Made by a program: the position numbers and the translations under genes
Assembly (NCBI GenBank): GCA_934502905.1
Contig: CAKSVK010000168.1
Coordinates: 1 to 7,546 of the forward strand
DNA length: 7,546 nucleotides
Origin: an uncultured Chitinophagaceae bacterium
Lineage (GTDB): Bacteria; Bacteroidota; Bacteroidia; Chitinophagales; Chitinophagaceae
Direction: 5' to 3'
Notes under the pieces: generated by a model
Database searches by the model: none
What the model was told of the DNA's origin: nothing
The model's input: the letters and a program-made list of their open reading frames with translations, nothing else
Shown here: in pieces, positions 1 to 7,230 of the stretch
How positions within the stretch are numbered: the first letter of the stretch is position 1
Layout of the letters: every line of letters begins with the position of its first letter

Positions 1-1
1 G

Positions 2-76
2 CTGATTTCGCAAATAAGCGCAGAAGGCTTTGATTATCTGCGGGAGATCTCAAATGAAAATTCATGTTTGACATGA
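2..76 (+). CDS. Possible 3' end of a convergent gene (partial, unidentified)
   Basis: A reading frame is open from the left edge to a TGA at 74-76 and gives 24 residues ending in SNENSCLT. Nothing in it is recognisable. It would be the C-terminus of a gene running toward uxaB, which fits the small hairpin that overlaps its stop codon. The minus strand is also open here: an ATG at 74-72, 27 bases after the uxaB stop, starts MSNMNFHLRS and runs off the edge. A fourth gene of the proB-proA-uxaB unit is therefore an alternative reading. The fragment is too short to decide, and both frames may be chance. Confidence 0.25.
   Translation: MISQISAEGFDYLREISNENSCLT
50..76 (-). terminator. Weak candidate terminator after uxaB
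   Basis: A perfect 6-bp stem (TCATGT at 62-67, ACATGA at 71-76) closes on a three-base loop. Read on the minus strand it starts about 25 bases after the uxaB stop and is followed by ATTTTCATTT. The stem is short and AT-rich and the T run is interrupted, so efficiency is doubtful. Its position at the end of the unit is the main support. Confidence 0.3.
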
Positions 77-101
77 CACTAGTAAAGGCCCGATGTGTTT
101 T

Positions 102-1538
102 TTATTTGCCAGCGATGTACTCTTCAACAGCCCCGGCAAAACCGGGTAAGGCATTGAGGTCCTCGCCCCAGAAGTCCGTATTTCCCAGCACAGCTTTGGT
201 TATGGCTGCCGGTGTGGTATGCTGCTGCCATGCCTCGTAAAACCAGCCTGCCTGGTCATCGTTGACCGGGTAACTTTCACCTCTAAAGGAGCCGAAGTAC
301 TTATTTCCTTCTTTGGAAACAGGCTTGCTGAAAACAATATAAGCGGCAAATCCCCGGGCGATATGATCCGGCACCTTGTTAAAAGTGGTCACATACTTCT
401 TCAGGACAGGTATTACCCGCATTTTCATTTTGGAAGTGTATTGCATCGTGATGCTGATCCACTGGTGTTTTATAGCAGGGTTACGGAACCGGTCCAGCAC
501 CTGCCTTCCGAATTTTTCCGAAACAGCGGCATCTATGCTGACGGGTATTGCCGGCGCTATTTCATGCAGCATCAGCGCTTCCACAAATGCGCCAAAGTCT
601 TTGTCCGCCATCGCTTCCTTCACTGTTGCAAACCCGGAAAGGAAAGCCCGTCCGCAACTAAGCGTATGAGTGCCATTCAGCAACCGCAGCTTCAGCTCAC
701 GGTATACTTCAATATCCGGCGCAATAATAACACCTTCATCAGCTTTATGAAACGATAAAACTTCTTTCACCTTTTCATCCCCTTCTATCGCCCAAAGCCG
801 GTAAGGCTCGCACATGATCGTCAGGTCATCCGTATAGGGTAAGGTTTCGTCCTGGGGTTTGCCCGGCACAATGCGGTCCACCAGGGAGTTACAAAACCTG
901 TTGTGCTCGTTCAGCCATTGCTTGAAACCAGCTTCCAGCCCGTTGTATTCAGCCAGCTGCCATACTATTTTTTTCAGCGTGTCGCCATTACCAACGATCA
1001 GCTCTGTAGGAATGATCACCAACCCTTTATCTGCCGCACCCTTAAATGCTTTATATCGTTCATATATAAACGCCAGCAGCTTGGCCGGAAAGGATGCCGG
1101 CGGCTGCTGATCGATCTTTTCTTCTACCAGTTGTATCCCTACTTCCGTAGTATTGGATATCACGGTCTGCAGTTCGGGATTACGGGCGCATTGCAGGATA
1201 TCCTGCCACTGGCTACGGGCAGACAACACCCTGCTGATGGCCCCGGAAATTATATTTTCATGGATCTGCTTTCCCTCTTCAATGCCCCGCACGCAGATGG
1301 TGTATAAGCCGTCCTGGACACTGAATGCATCTGCGCCACCGGTATCGGTAGATTTTACCACTACCACCCTTCCGTTGAACAACCCCTGCTTATTGGCTTT
1401 ATCAATAAAATAATCCGGCAGTCCGCGCAACAATACACCGGTCCCGAATTGTAATACTTTTTCCGGAAGGTTAAAAATATCCGGTGCGGGTTTCTGCAAG
1501 CTGTCGATCGCTGATAAATTGGCTTTGTTTAAGATCAT
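102..1538 (-). CDS. uxaB: Tagaturonate reductase / altronate oxidoreductase-type, mannitol dehydrogenase family
   Basis: The predicted 478-residue cytosolic enzyme belongs to the long-chain mannitol dehydrogenase family. UxaB members interconvert D-tagaturonate and D-altronate with NAD(H) in galacturonate breakdown. The N-terminal nucleotide-binding domain opens with LQFGTGVLLRGL (residues 29-40), followed by NTTEVG (129-134) and DRIVPG (221-226). The C-terminal domain carries the family catalytic pattern KLRLLNGTH, giving Lys283, Asn288 and His291 with the expected K-x4-N-x2-H spacing. Length matches UxaB (about 480 residues). The start at 1538 is preferred because an in-frame ATG at 1604 would overlap proA by 34 bases and add 22 residues before the conserved region; AGGA lies just upstream of the chosen ATG. 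The gene follows proA by 32 bases and is probably cotranscribed with proBA. No uxaA, uxaC or kdgK is visible, so the true substrate could be another sugar acid or polyol. The family is certain; the exact substrate is inferred. Confidence 0.8.
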   Translation of the reverse strand: MILNKANLSAIDSLQKPAPDIFNLPEKVLQFGTGVLLRGLPDYFIDKANKQGLFNGRVVVVKSTDTGGADAFSVQDGLYTICVRGIEEGKQIHENIISGAISRVLSARSQWQDILQCARNPELQTVISNTTEVGIQLVEEKIDQQPPASFPAKLLAFIYERYKAFKGAADKGLVIIPTELIVGNGDTLKKIVWQLAEYNGLEAGFKQWLNEHNRFCNSLVDRIVPGKPQDETLPYTDDLTIMCEPYRLWAIEGDEKVKEVLSFHKADEGVIIAPDIEVYRELKLRLLNGTHTLSCGRAFLSGFATVKEAMADKDFGAFVEALMLHEIAPAIPVSIDAAVSEKFGRQVLDRFRNPAIKHQWISITMQYTSKMKMRVIPVLKKYVTTFNKVPDHIARGFAAYIVFSKPVSKEGNKYFGSFRGESYPVNDDQAGWFYEAWQQHTTPAAITKAVLGNTDFWGEDLNALPGFAGAVEEYIAGK

Positions 1539-1570
1539 GATCCTGGAATATTTCAAAATAAGTGAACGGT

Positions 1571-2815
1571 TTATCTCACCTGTCCGTTTCCACGTACAAC
1601 CCACTTTTCGGTCACCAGCTTTTCCAAAGCAAATGGCCCGCGGGCATGCAGCTTCTGGGTGGATATACCGATCTCGGCGCCCAGCCCGAACTCTTCCCCA
1701 TCAGTAAAACGGGTAGATGCATTGTGATATACCGCTGCAGCGTCCACCTCATGCAGGAACAACTCCGCTGCTTTTTTATTTTCTGTAACGATCGCTTCCG
1801 AATGCCTGGTGGAGTGCTCACGGATATGGGAGATCGCTTCATTGATATCTTTCACCACCTTCACCGCACATTTATAGTCCTGGAACTCCCTGTCAAAATC
1901 TTTATCGGCCGCTTTTTCCAGGTGCGGGTATCCTTTCAGGATAGCATATGCTTTACGGTCTGCAAACACTTCCACATGGTGTTTTTCAAAGCCGGGCTGC
2001 AGCTTTGGAAGCAATGAGCCGGCAATTTTTTCATCTACCAGCAAAGTATCCATCGCATTGCAAACAGAAGGACGGGAAACCTTTGCATTTACCACGATGT
2101 TGACAGCCTTATCAATCGCTGCTTTTTCCTGCACATATACATGGCAAACCCCTGCCCCCGTTTCGATGACGGGCACCAGGCTGTTTTTTCTTACAAATTC
2201 TATCAGTCCCGCAGAACCTCTCGGTATAATGACATCCACAAACCGGGTTGCATTGAACAATACATCCACTGTCTCCCTCGGAGAGGGCAGCAACGTTACC
2301 ACGGCAGGCGGCAACCCGTTTTTCTTCAATACCTCCTGTATAAGCTTTATGGCAGCTTTGTTGGATTCATCAGCTTCGCTGCTGCCCTTCAGCACACAGG
2401 CGTTGCCGCTGCGGATACACAGGGCAGCGATATCAAAAGTTACATTGGGGCGCGATTCATAAATGGCGCCTACTACCCCCAACGGTACCGCCACCTTTTG
2501 CAGTTGCAGCCCATTGTCCAGTGTAGCCTCGGAGATCACTTTCCCGGAGGGGTTGGGAAGCTTCGTCACTTTCCGGAGGCTGTTTGCAATCGCCCTGATG
2601 CGTTCTTCGGTCAGGATAAGCCGGTCGGTGCGGGGGTGAGCAGGATCCTGCTTTTCCACATCTTTTTTATTGGCACGCAGCAGGAAGGCCATTTGCCCTT
2701 CCAAAGTATCCGCCAGGTCCTTTAATACCTTTTTCAAGGTAACATCCTTCGCCGCCCTCAATGCAGGCGCGGCATCATAAGCCTTCTTAATGCTCTTCAG
2801 TGTATCTGACATCAT
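1571..2815 (-). CDS. proA: Glutamate-5-semialdehyde dehydrogenase (gamma-glutamyl phosphate reductase)
   Basis: ProA reduces gamma-glutamyl phosphate with NADPH to glutamate-5-semialdehyde, the second step of proline synthesis, in the cytosol. The 414-residue product has the usual family length (about 415) and an aldehyde dehydrogenase fold. Visible signatures are the IYESRPNVTFD segment (residues 118-128), the VLKGSSEA stretch (141-148), IPRGSAGLI (197-205), ETGAGVCHVYV (218-228), the nucleophile Cys252 in RPSVCNAMDTLLV, and the conserved C-terminal block ASTRFTDGEEFGLGAEIG, ending near HARGPFALEKL. Two adjacent ATG codons (2815 and 2812) could serve as start; the difference is one Met. It lies 22 bases after proB and 32 bases before uxaB on the same strand, consistent with one transcript. 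ProB and ProA are known to work together because the acyl-phosphate intermediate is labile. No clear Shine-Dalgarno precedes it. The frame is intact and no key residue is missing. Confidence 0.96.
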   Translation of the reverse strand: MMSDTLKSIKKAYDAAPALRAAKDVTLKKVLKDLADTLEGQMAFLLRANKKDVEKQDPAHPRTDRLILTEERIRAIANSLRKVTKLPNPSGKVISEATLDNGLQLQKVAVPLGVVGAIYESRPNVTFDIAALCIRSGNACVLKGSSEADESNKAAIKLIQEVLKKNGLPPAVVTLLPSPRETVDVLFNATRFVDVIIPRGSAGLIEFVRKNSLVPVIETGAGVCHVYVQEKAAIDKAVNIVVNAKVSRPSVCNAMDTLLVDEKIAGSLLPKLQPGFEKHHVEVFADRKAYAILKGYPHLEKAADKDFDREFQDYKCAVKVVKDINEAISHIREHSTRHSEAIVTENKKAAELFLHEVDAAAVYHNASTRFTDGEEFGLGAEIGISTQKLHARGPFALEKLVTEKWVVRGNGQVR

Positions 2816-2837
2816 AATATTATTACCGGGTCTTCAA

Positions 2838-3872
2838 TTAAAAAATGACGATATCATCTGCATGCGCAGCAATCACATTTTTTGCGGCTATCTGTTTGCT
2901 GATATCTCCTGCACTAAGCCTTGACTTGGCTACCCCGATGATTGCATCTTCTTCATCAATCAGCTGTATCACTTCGCCGGCAACAAAACTACCACTAACT
3001 TTCTTTATTCCCACGGTAAGCAGGCTTTTTCGACTGTGTAAAGCTTTCGATGCGCCTTTATCCACATATATACCACCAAGCGTGATCGATCCGCTTGCCA
3101 GCCATTTCTGACGTGCCTTCAGATCAGAAGCCTGTGCCCTGAAAAAAGTGCCGTTCCTGCCCGCCAACGCTGATGCCAGCGCATCCGGCTTATCCAGTCC
3201 GCAAATGATCACTTCTATGCCCAGCTTGGTAGCCTGCTTGGTGGAAGTAAGTTTCGACAGCATGCCCCCGAGCCCACCGCCGGAAGTACCCTTGCTGACA
3301 TATCCCAATATGGTAGCATCTATTTTCTCCACATAGGGAATAACCGCACCTGCATGATCCAGCAATCCGCCGGCAGAAGTACAAATAACGAGATAGCTTG
3401 CATCAAAGCCGATAGCCATCAGGGTTGCCAGCTCATCATTATCCGAGAATTTTATCTCTGCATTGCTCACCAGGTCGTTTTCATTCACTACCGGTAAGAT
3501 ATTGTTCTGCCAGAATTCCTCAAAGGTTTCGCGTAACTGCAGGAACTGTTTCCGGTTGGAAAAATGATGTCTTTCGCACAATGCCTGGGCAACAGTAATA
3601 CCATGCTTTGAAAAAAACTTATGGTACAGCTGTATCAACATGGGATTACCCACTGCCGCCGCCGCCTTCCGTTCGGTGGTAGTACCCTTGTATTTCCGGA
3701 AAAATGATTTTCCGCTTCCCACAGCACCACTCGATACCAGGACAATATTGTAGGTCCTGCTAAGCGTTGCGATCTCTACCACCGCCTTTTTCAGTACTTT
3801 CTGATCAATAACTCCTTCCCTGTTCGTAATGACGGCTGTCCCGAATTTCACTACCAAAACCGGCTTTTGCAT
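2838..3872 (-). CDS. proB: Glutamate 5-kinase with C-terminal PUA domain
   Basis: ProB phosphorylates the gamma-carboxyl of glutamate with ATP, the first and usually proline-inhibited step of proline synthesis. The 344-residue product has an amino-acid kinase domain (about residues 1-250) and a PUA domain (about 262-335), the full two-domain ProB layout, slightly shorter than the 367-residue E. coli enzyme. Signatures are VVKFGTAVIT (7-16, Lys9), VSSGAVGSG (46-54), VVNENDLV (128-135), KFSDNDELATL (141-151) and a glycine-rich segment before GGMLSKL (202-208, Lys207). One deviation is TSAGGL at 165-170, where E. coli ProB has T-D-x-x-G-L; Ser takes the place of Asp. The glycine-rich loop before GGM is also longer than in E. 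coli. Neither breaks the frame. It is the first gene of the minus-strand unit, with a TAnnTTTG element just upstream. Feedback inhibition by proline is expected from the family but cannot be read here. Confidence 0.95.
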   Translation of the reverse strand: MQKPVLVVKFGTAVITNREGVIDQKVLKKAVVEIATLSRTYNIVLVSSGAVGSGKSFFRKYKGTTTERKAAAAVGNPMLIQLYHKFFSKHGITVAQALCERHHFSNRKQFLQLRETFEEFWQNNILPVVNENDLVSNAEIKFSDNDELATLMAIGFDASYLVICTSAGGLLDHAGAVIPYVEKIDATILGYVSKGTSGGGLGGMLSKLTSTKQATKLGIEVIICGLDKPDALASALAGRNGTFFRAQASDLKARQKWLASGSITLGGIYVDKGASKALHSRKSLLTVGIKKVSGSFVAGEVIQLIDEEDAIIGVAKSRLSAGDISKQIAAKNVIAAHADDIVIF

Positions 3873-3895
3873 GAAACGACCTGTTTAAATTTCCG

Positions 3896-3903
3896 CAAAA
3901 GTA
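3896..3903 (-). promoter_or_regulatory. Likely proB-proA-uxaB promoter, -7 element TACTTTTG
   Basis: On the minus strand TACTTTTG matches the Bacteroidota housekeeping -7 consensus TAnnTTTG exactly. It ends 23 bases before the proB ATG, leaving a leader of roughly 15-20 bases. The expected -33 TTTG about 19-21 bases further upstream is not present; only GTTAC (3924-3928) sits near that place, so the call rests on the -7 match and position. Confidence 0.55.
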
Positions 3904-3920
3904 CAAAGGAGTATCAAGAT

Positions 3921-4097
3921 ATGGTAACGGGTAAATGGGTATCTCCGGCAGATGCTCCCGAAGCGGAGGAATTGGAGCAAAGGCAGATGCTTCTTCCTCA
4001 TTTGACCTGCGTCCAGAGGCAGCGGGGCGCCCTGTTGCGTGTCCATATGCATCTTTCAGATGCTGCCTCCGTCAACATAACAAGCCATGGAATATAA
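3921..4097 (+). CDS. Possible small ORF, 58 aa, unidentified
   Basis: An ATG at 3921 is preceded by AAGGAG (3906-3911) with a 9-base spacer, by far the best Shine-Dalgarno in the window, whereas the proteins with clear family matches here have weak ones. The 58-residue product begins MVTGKWVSPADAPEAEELEQ, is acidic at first and more basic later, and has no signal peptide or membrane segment. I recognise no family. It is divergent from proB, and its ribosome site sits directly beside the proB -7 element. A weak TAAATTTC at 3886-3893 is the only promoter-like sequence on this strand. It could also be an untranslated region or chance: no homology can be tested here and the internal repeats at 3947-4069 are unusual for coding DNA. 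Confidence 0.3.
   Translation: MVTGKWVSPADAPEAEELEQRQMLLPHLTCVQRQRGALLRVHMHLSDAASVNITSHGI
4016..4069. repeat. 8-bp perfect inverted repeat, 38-base loop
   Basis: GAGGCAGC at 4016-4023 is matched exactly by GCTGCCTC at 4062-4069. The same stretch contains three copies of CAGATGCT (3949-3956, 3984-3991, 4057-4064), the first two extended to GGCAGATGCT (3947-3956 and 3982-3991). This could be RNA structure in a leader or degenerate non-coding repeats. No T tract follows, so it is not an intrinsic terminator. Confidence 0.4.
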
Positions 4098-4171
4098 GTT
4101 TAGTACTGGTGCTGTTATTGGCAGGCAGTAACATTCTGCGCTACACCCTCTTTATCAGGCAATAGCAGGAT

Positions 4172-4198
4172 GGTTTAAACGTTAACCTTATTTAACCT
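4172..4198 (+). promoter_or_regulatory. Helically phased TTAACCT repeats, candidate operator
   Basis: TTAACCT occurs at 4182-4188 and again at 4192-4198, exactly one DNA turn apart, and GGTTTAA at 4172-4178 forms an imperfect inverted partner, so the block contains three related half-sites. It ends 20 bases before the candidate -7 element of the downstream gene, the place of an activator or an alternative -35 region. The regulator is unknown. ECF-type sigma factors often use an AAC-containing -35, which is one possible reading. Confidence 0.35.
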
Positions 4199-4218
4199 GT
4201 ACCGATTAATCTTACCTA

Positions 4219-4226
4219 TATTTTTG
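4219..4226 (+). promoter_or_regulatory. Likely promoter -7 element TATTTTTG of the outer-membrane protein gene
   Basis: TATTTTTG fits TAnnTTTG exactly and lies 45 bases before the ATG at 4272, giving a leader of about 35-40 bases. No TTTG is found at the expected -33; the TTAACCT repeats occupy that side instead, which suggests activated or alternative-sigma transcription. AGGAAA at 4256-4261 is 10 bases before the ATG and is the only weak ribosome-site candidate. Confidence 0.5.
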
Positions 4227-4271
4227 AAGTCTAAGCATCCTGAGACCGCTTTATCAGGAAATTGACAAACA

Positions 4272-7076
4272 ATGAAGCCCCTAATTCTACTTTTATCTTT
4301 CTTAGGTTTTACTATAGCAGCAAAATCACAATCCGCGGGCACCGTCCGGGGGAAAGTGTACGACAGCAGCCATACAGTGCTGCCGGGCGCTACCGTATAC
4401 CTCATAAAAAAAACAGACCCCGACACGCTTAAAACCATTACAGATAAAGATGGGTTGTTCCTCTTTCACCATGTAAATGTTTCTTCATTCCGGCTGAAGA
4501 TCACCAACACAGGAATGGAGGATATCACGGACGATTATACATTTGAGGATGGCAAGACGGATTTGAATATAGGCAGCCTGACCATGCAGCCGGCCATCAC
4601 AACCCTGGCTGAGGTAATCATTAATCCGCCACCGGTAATCATAAAAGAAGACACGGTAGAGTTCCGCGCCGACTCCTTTAAAGTGCGCCCCAACTCCAAT
4701 GTGGAGGACCTGCTTAAAAAGCTCCCGGGGCTGCAGGTAAATAGTGACGGCAGCATCATGGCACAGGGAAAAACGGTTACAAAGATAAAGGTGAACGGAA
4801 AAGATTTTTTTGGAGGCGATCCCAAAACAGCCACCAGGGAGTTGCCGGCAGATATTGTAGACAAAGTGCAGGTGGTGGATGATTACGGTGAGCTGGCGGC
4901 AGCTTCGGGTATAAAAGACGGTGACCCTGATATTGTCATCAACCTTGAGCTGAAAAAGGATAAAAACAAAGGTGTATTCGGAAAGCTGGCCGGTGGCTAT
5001 GGTACAGATGACAGGTACCAGGCTACAGCGAATGTCAATATATTCAGGGAAAGCACACAGTTTTCCGTACTGGGCAACCTGAACAATATCAACCAGAACC
5101 TGTTTGACTTCACCAATGCCAACAACCGCAGAGGAGGAGGTGGTCAGATGAGAACGATCCGCGGCGGTGGCGGAAGCGGTGGCAACACCGGCGCTAACGG
5201 CACATCAGACACCAACGCAAACCAGGATGGTATCACAGACAACAAGTCCATCGGGCTCAACTTCAGGACGGACTTCAACAACGCAAAAGGATCTTTTTAC
5301 GGTAATTACAGCTATGCCAACCGGAATACGATCATTGAAAGAGCCACCTCCCGCCAGAATATAGCGGGTAATATTTTCACCAATACCCAAAGCTCCTATG
5401 CCAACAATATTAACAACAACCACAGGGTGAACCTGAACCTGGAATACAATATCGATTCCGTAAACTACCTGAAGATCATTCCTAATTTTTCCTTCAGCAC
5501 CAGCGATAACAGGACGAACGGCGTATTTGACTATACCAACAGCGAAGGCTATAAAACCCAGGAAGGTTACAATAACGATATCGTAACCGGCAATACTCCG
5601 GATTTTTCCGCCTCTGTTAACTATAACCGCAAGTTCCAGAAAAGGGGTAGAAATCTTTCTACGGAAATTAACCTGGGAACCTCCTATTCCCTGAGCGACG
5701 ACGACAAGATCAATTTCACAAAGGAATACCTGATGGCAACCGGAGCAGACAGCACTTACCTCGACCAGCTTATCCATCAAAACAACAGGAACAGGAATTA
5801 TGGCATCCGGTTACGTTATTCTGAGCCTGTCGCCAAAAACCGTTTCCTGGACCTTAGCTATAGTTATAACTTCTCCTATGCCAAGGTAGACAGGTCTACC
5901 TATGGTATTGATTCATTATCCGGGAACACAACTTTCCTGGACAGCCTGAGCAACGCTTACGAGAACAGGTTCACCAACCAGCAGGTTGGCATCAGCCTGC
6001 GGACCGTCAATAAAAAGTATAACTACTCTGTGGGGATAAATATCCAGCCGGCATACCTGAGCGGTTATTCCCTATCCAAAGACAGCGCCTATACACCGCA
6101 AAAGCGGCTGAACATTGCGCCGCAGGCCAGGTTTTCCTACAACTTCTCCCGTACAAAACGGTTGAATATGAACTATAATGCCAACTTCAACCAGCCCAGC
6201 TTCAACCAGCTGCAGCCGGTGAAAGATGTTTCCAATCCGCAATACCAAACACAGGGAAACCCCGATCTTAAGCCTGAATTCAGCCATAACTTCCGGGTAT
6301 TCTTCAACAATTTCAACTTTACGAGCGGGCGGGTATTGTTTGTGGGCTTCAACGGTAACATGGTGCAAAACAGGATCGTGAACGACAATATCAACCTGGA
6401 CAGCAGCGGCGCCCAACTAAGCAGGCCGGAGAATATGAACGGTTATTATACACTGACCGGGTTCTATAATTATTCTGTTCCTTTTCAGAACCGGAAATAT
6501 GTATTGTCGTATAATGGAACGATTAACTATAACCACGATGTGGGATTGGTAAACAGCCAGAAAAATACAGGGAACAACTGGATAACCACTCAGCGACTAA
6601 ATATTGACTTCAACATTCAGCAATGGCTGGAATTGGGCGTGAATGGCGCATACAGCCTGAACTCCACCCAATACACCCTTACTCGGAACGGTGAAAGGCT
6701 CCGCTCCGATGCCTGGACTTTCGGAAGCAATATGCGCCTGGACCTTCCTGCAGGTATCATTCTCCGTTACGATGTAAGCTATGTGATCAACAATGGGTTA
6801 TCGGCAGATGTTACCGGCAATCCGACGCTACTGAATGCATCCCTGGAAAAAACCATTTTCAAAAAGAAGAACGGGTTCATCCGGCTTTCGGGATTTGATA
6901 TCCTGAATCAAAACACGAACATATCCCGTAATGTAAGCGGAAACGCCATCATAGACAGCAGGGCAAACAGGCTGACGCGGTATTTTATGCTGACCTTTAC
7001 TTACCGTATCATGAAGTTTACCGGACAGCAACCGGCCGAAATGGGGCCGGGCGGCAGGAACAGGATGAGCTTTTAA
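4272..7076 (+). CDS. TonB-dependent-receptor-like outer-membrane beta-barrel protein (CarboxypepD_reg, plug, OMP_b-brl_3)
   Basis: This 934-residue protein has the layout of a large Bacteroidota outer-membrane family. Residues 1-19 form a Sec signal peptide (hydrophobic core LILLLSFLGFTIAA, probable cut AKS|Q). Residues about 23-105 are a CarboxypepD_reg-like beta-sandwich (VRGKVYDSS, LPGATVYL, TDKDGLFLF). TLAEVII (111-117) leads to a plug-like domain at about 120-230 with NSNVEDLLKKLPGLQV, KVNGKDFFGGDP and PADIVDKVQVVDDYG. The rest, to about 917, is rich in alternating aromatic/polar strands with Asn-rich loops, as in a beta-barrel of the OMP_b-brl_3 type. A Gly/Asn-rich low-complexity loop (about 287-322) lies early in the barrel. 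The last barrel-like strand (YFMLTFTYRI) is followed by a short Gly/Pro-rich tail ending NRMSF. The protein should sit in the outer membrane; whether it uses TonB and what it binds are unknown. It is monocistronic as seen, with no SusD-like partner within 470 bases downstream. The start gives a clean signal peptide; the frame is intact. Confidence 0.9.
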   Translation: MKPLILLLSFLGFTIAAKSQSAGTVRGKVYDSSHTVLPGATVYLIKKTDPDTLKTITDKDGLFLFHHVNVSSFRLKITNTGMEDITDDYTFEDGKTDLNIGSLTMQPAITTLAEVIINPPPVIIKEDTVEFRADSFKVRPNSNVEDLLKKLPGLQVNSDGSIMAQGKTVTKIKVNGKDFFGGDPKTATRELPADIVDKVQVVDDYGELAAASGIKDGDPDIVINLELKKDKNKGVFGKLAGGYGTDDRYQATANVNIFRESTQFSVLGNLNNINQNLFDFTNANNRRGGGGQMRTIRGGGGSGGNTGANGTSDTNANQDGITDNKSIGLNFRTDFNNAKGSFYGNYSYANRNTIIERATSRQNIAGNIFTNTQSSYANNINNNHRVNLNLEYNIDSVNYLKIIPNFSFSTSDNRTNGVFDYTNSEGYKTQEGYNNDIVTGNTPDFSASVNYNRKFQKRGRNLSTEINLGTSYSLSDDDKINFTKEYLMATGADSTYLDQLIHQNNRNRNYGIRLRYSEPVAKNRFLDLSYSYNFSYAKVDRSTYGIDSLSGNTTFLDSLSNAYENRFTNQQVGISLRTVNKKYNYSVGINIQPAYLSGYSLSKDSAYTPQKRLNIAPQARFSYNFSRTKRLNMNYNANFNQPSFNQLQPVKDVSNPQYQTQGNPDLKPEFSHNFRVFFNNFNFTSGRVLFVGFNGNMVQNRIVNDNINLDSSGAQLSRPENMNGYYTLTGFYNYSVPFQNRKYVLSYNGTINYNHDVGLVNSQKNTGNNWITTQRLNIDFNIQQWLELGVNGAYSLNSTQYTLTRNGERLRSDAWTFGSNMRLDLPAGIILRYDVSYVINNGLSADVTGNPTLLNASLEKTIFKKKNGFIRLSGFDILNQNTNISRNVSGNAIIDSRANRLTRYFMLTFTYRIMKFTGQQPAEMGPGGRNRMSF

Positions 7077-7149
7077 AATATACCTATAGGGTTCCTCACA
7101 CAGCAGGCTTTACAACAAATCCTACAGGTTCTCCTGCCTTGTCCAACTT

Positions 7150-7174
7150 AGGTCAGCAAATCGGGAAAAATGAA
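7150..7174 (+). repeat. 25-base direct repeat, copy 1
   Basis: This copy contains AGGTCAGCAAATCGGGAAAA and matches the segment at 7295-7319 at 22 of 25 positions, same orientation, 145 bases apart. The two hairpin units at 7231-7287 lie between the copies. Function is unknown. Confidence 0.65.
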
Positions 7175-7230
7175 CATCAAATGGAGATAACATAGGAGAT
7201 GTTTATGCCTCAGATTTATCGGAATAATTT

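Larger units (their letters stand above)
4150..4262 (+). repeat. Near-identical 14-base direct repeats flanking the promoter region
   Basis: CTTTATCAGGCAAT at 4150-4163 recurs as CTTTATCAGGAAAT at 4249-4262, 13 of 14 identical, 99 bases apart. The second copy lies in the probable leader of the outer-membrane protein gene, ending 9 bases before its ATG. The function is unknown; it may be a duplication remnant, a paired protein or RNA site, or chance. Confidence 0.4.

Noticed and set aside
1539..1604. N-terminal extension of the uxaB frame to an ATG at 1604
   Set aside because: It would overlap the proA 3' end by 34 bases and add 22 residues ahead of the normal family start. The ATG at 1538 gives a product of normal length.
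3935..4165. Plus-strand 76-codon frame ending in a hydrophobic stretch (SLVLVLLLAG)
   Set aside because: It has no ribosome site, its first two-thirds are Arg/Ser/Cys-rich and chance-like, and it overlaps the frame with the strong AAGGAG site. The hydrophobic tail alone is not enough for a membrane protein call.
3904..4171. tRNA, riboswitch or CRISPR array in the divergent intergenic region
   Set aside because: No cloverleaf arms or T-loop sequence, no recognisable riboswitch core, and the short repeats are irregular in spacing.
4175..4438. Minus-strand 87-codon frame over the start of the outer-membrane protein gene
   Set aside because: It is antisense to the signal peptide and CarboxypepD_reg coding region and would cover the promoter; no family resemblance, so a shadow frame.
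7104..7139. Terminator after the outer-membrane protein gene
   Set aside because: The only stem (GCAGG/CCTGC) has a 26-base loop and no T tract.
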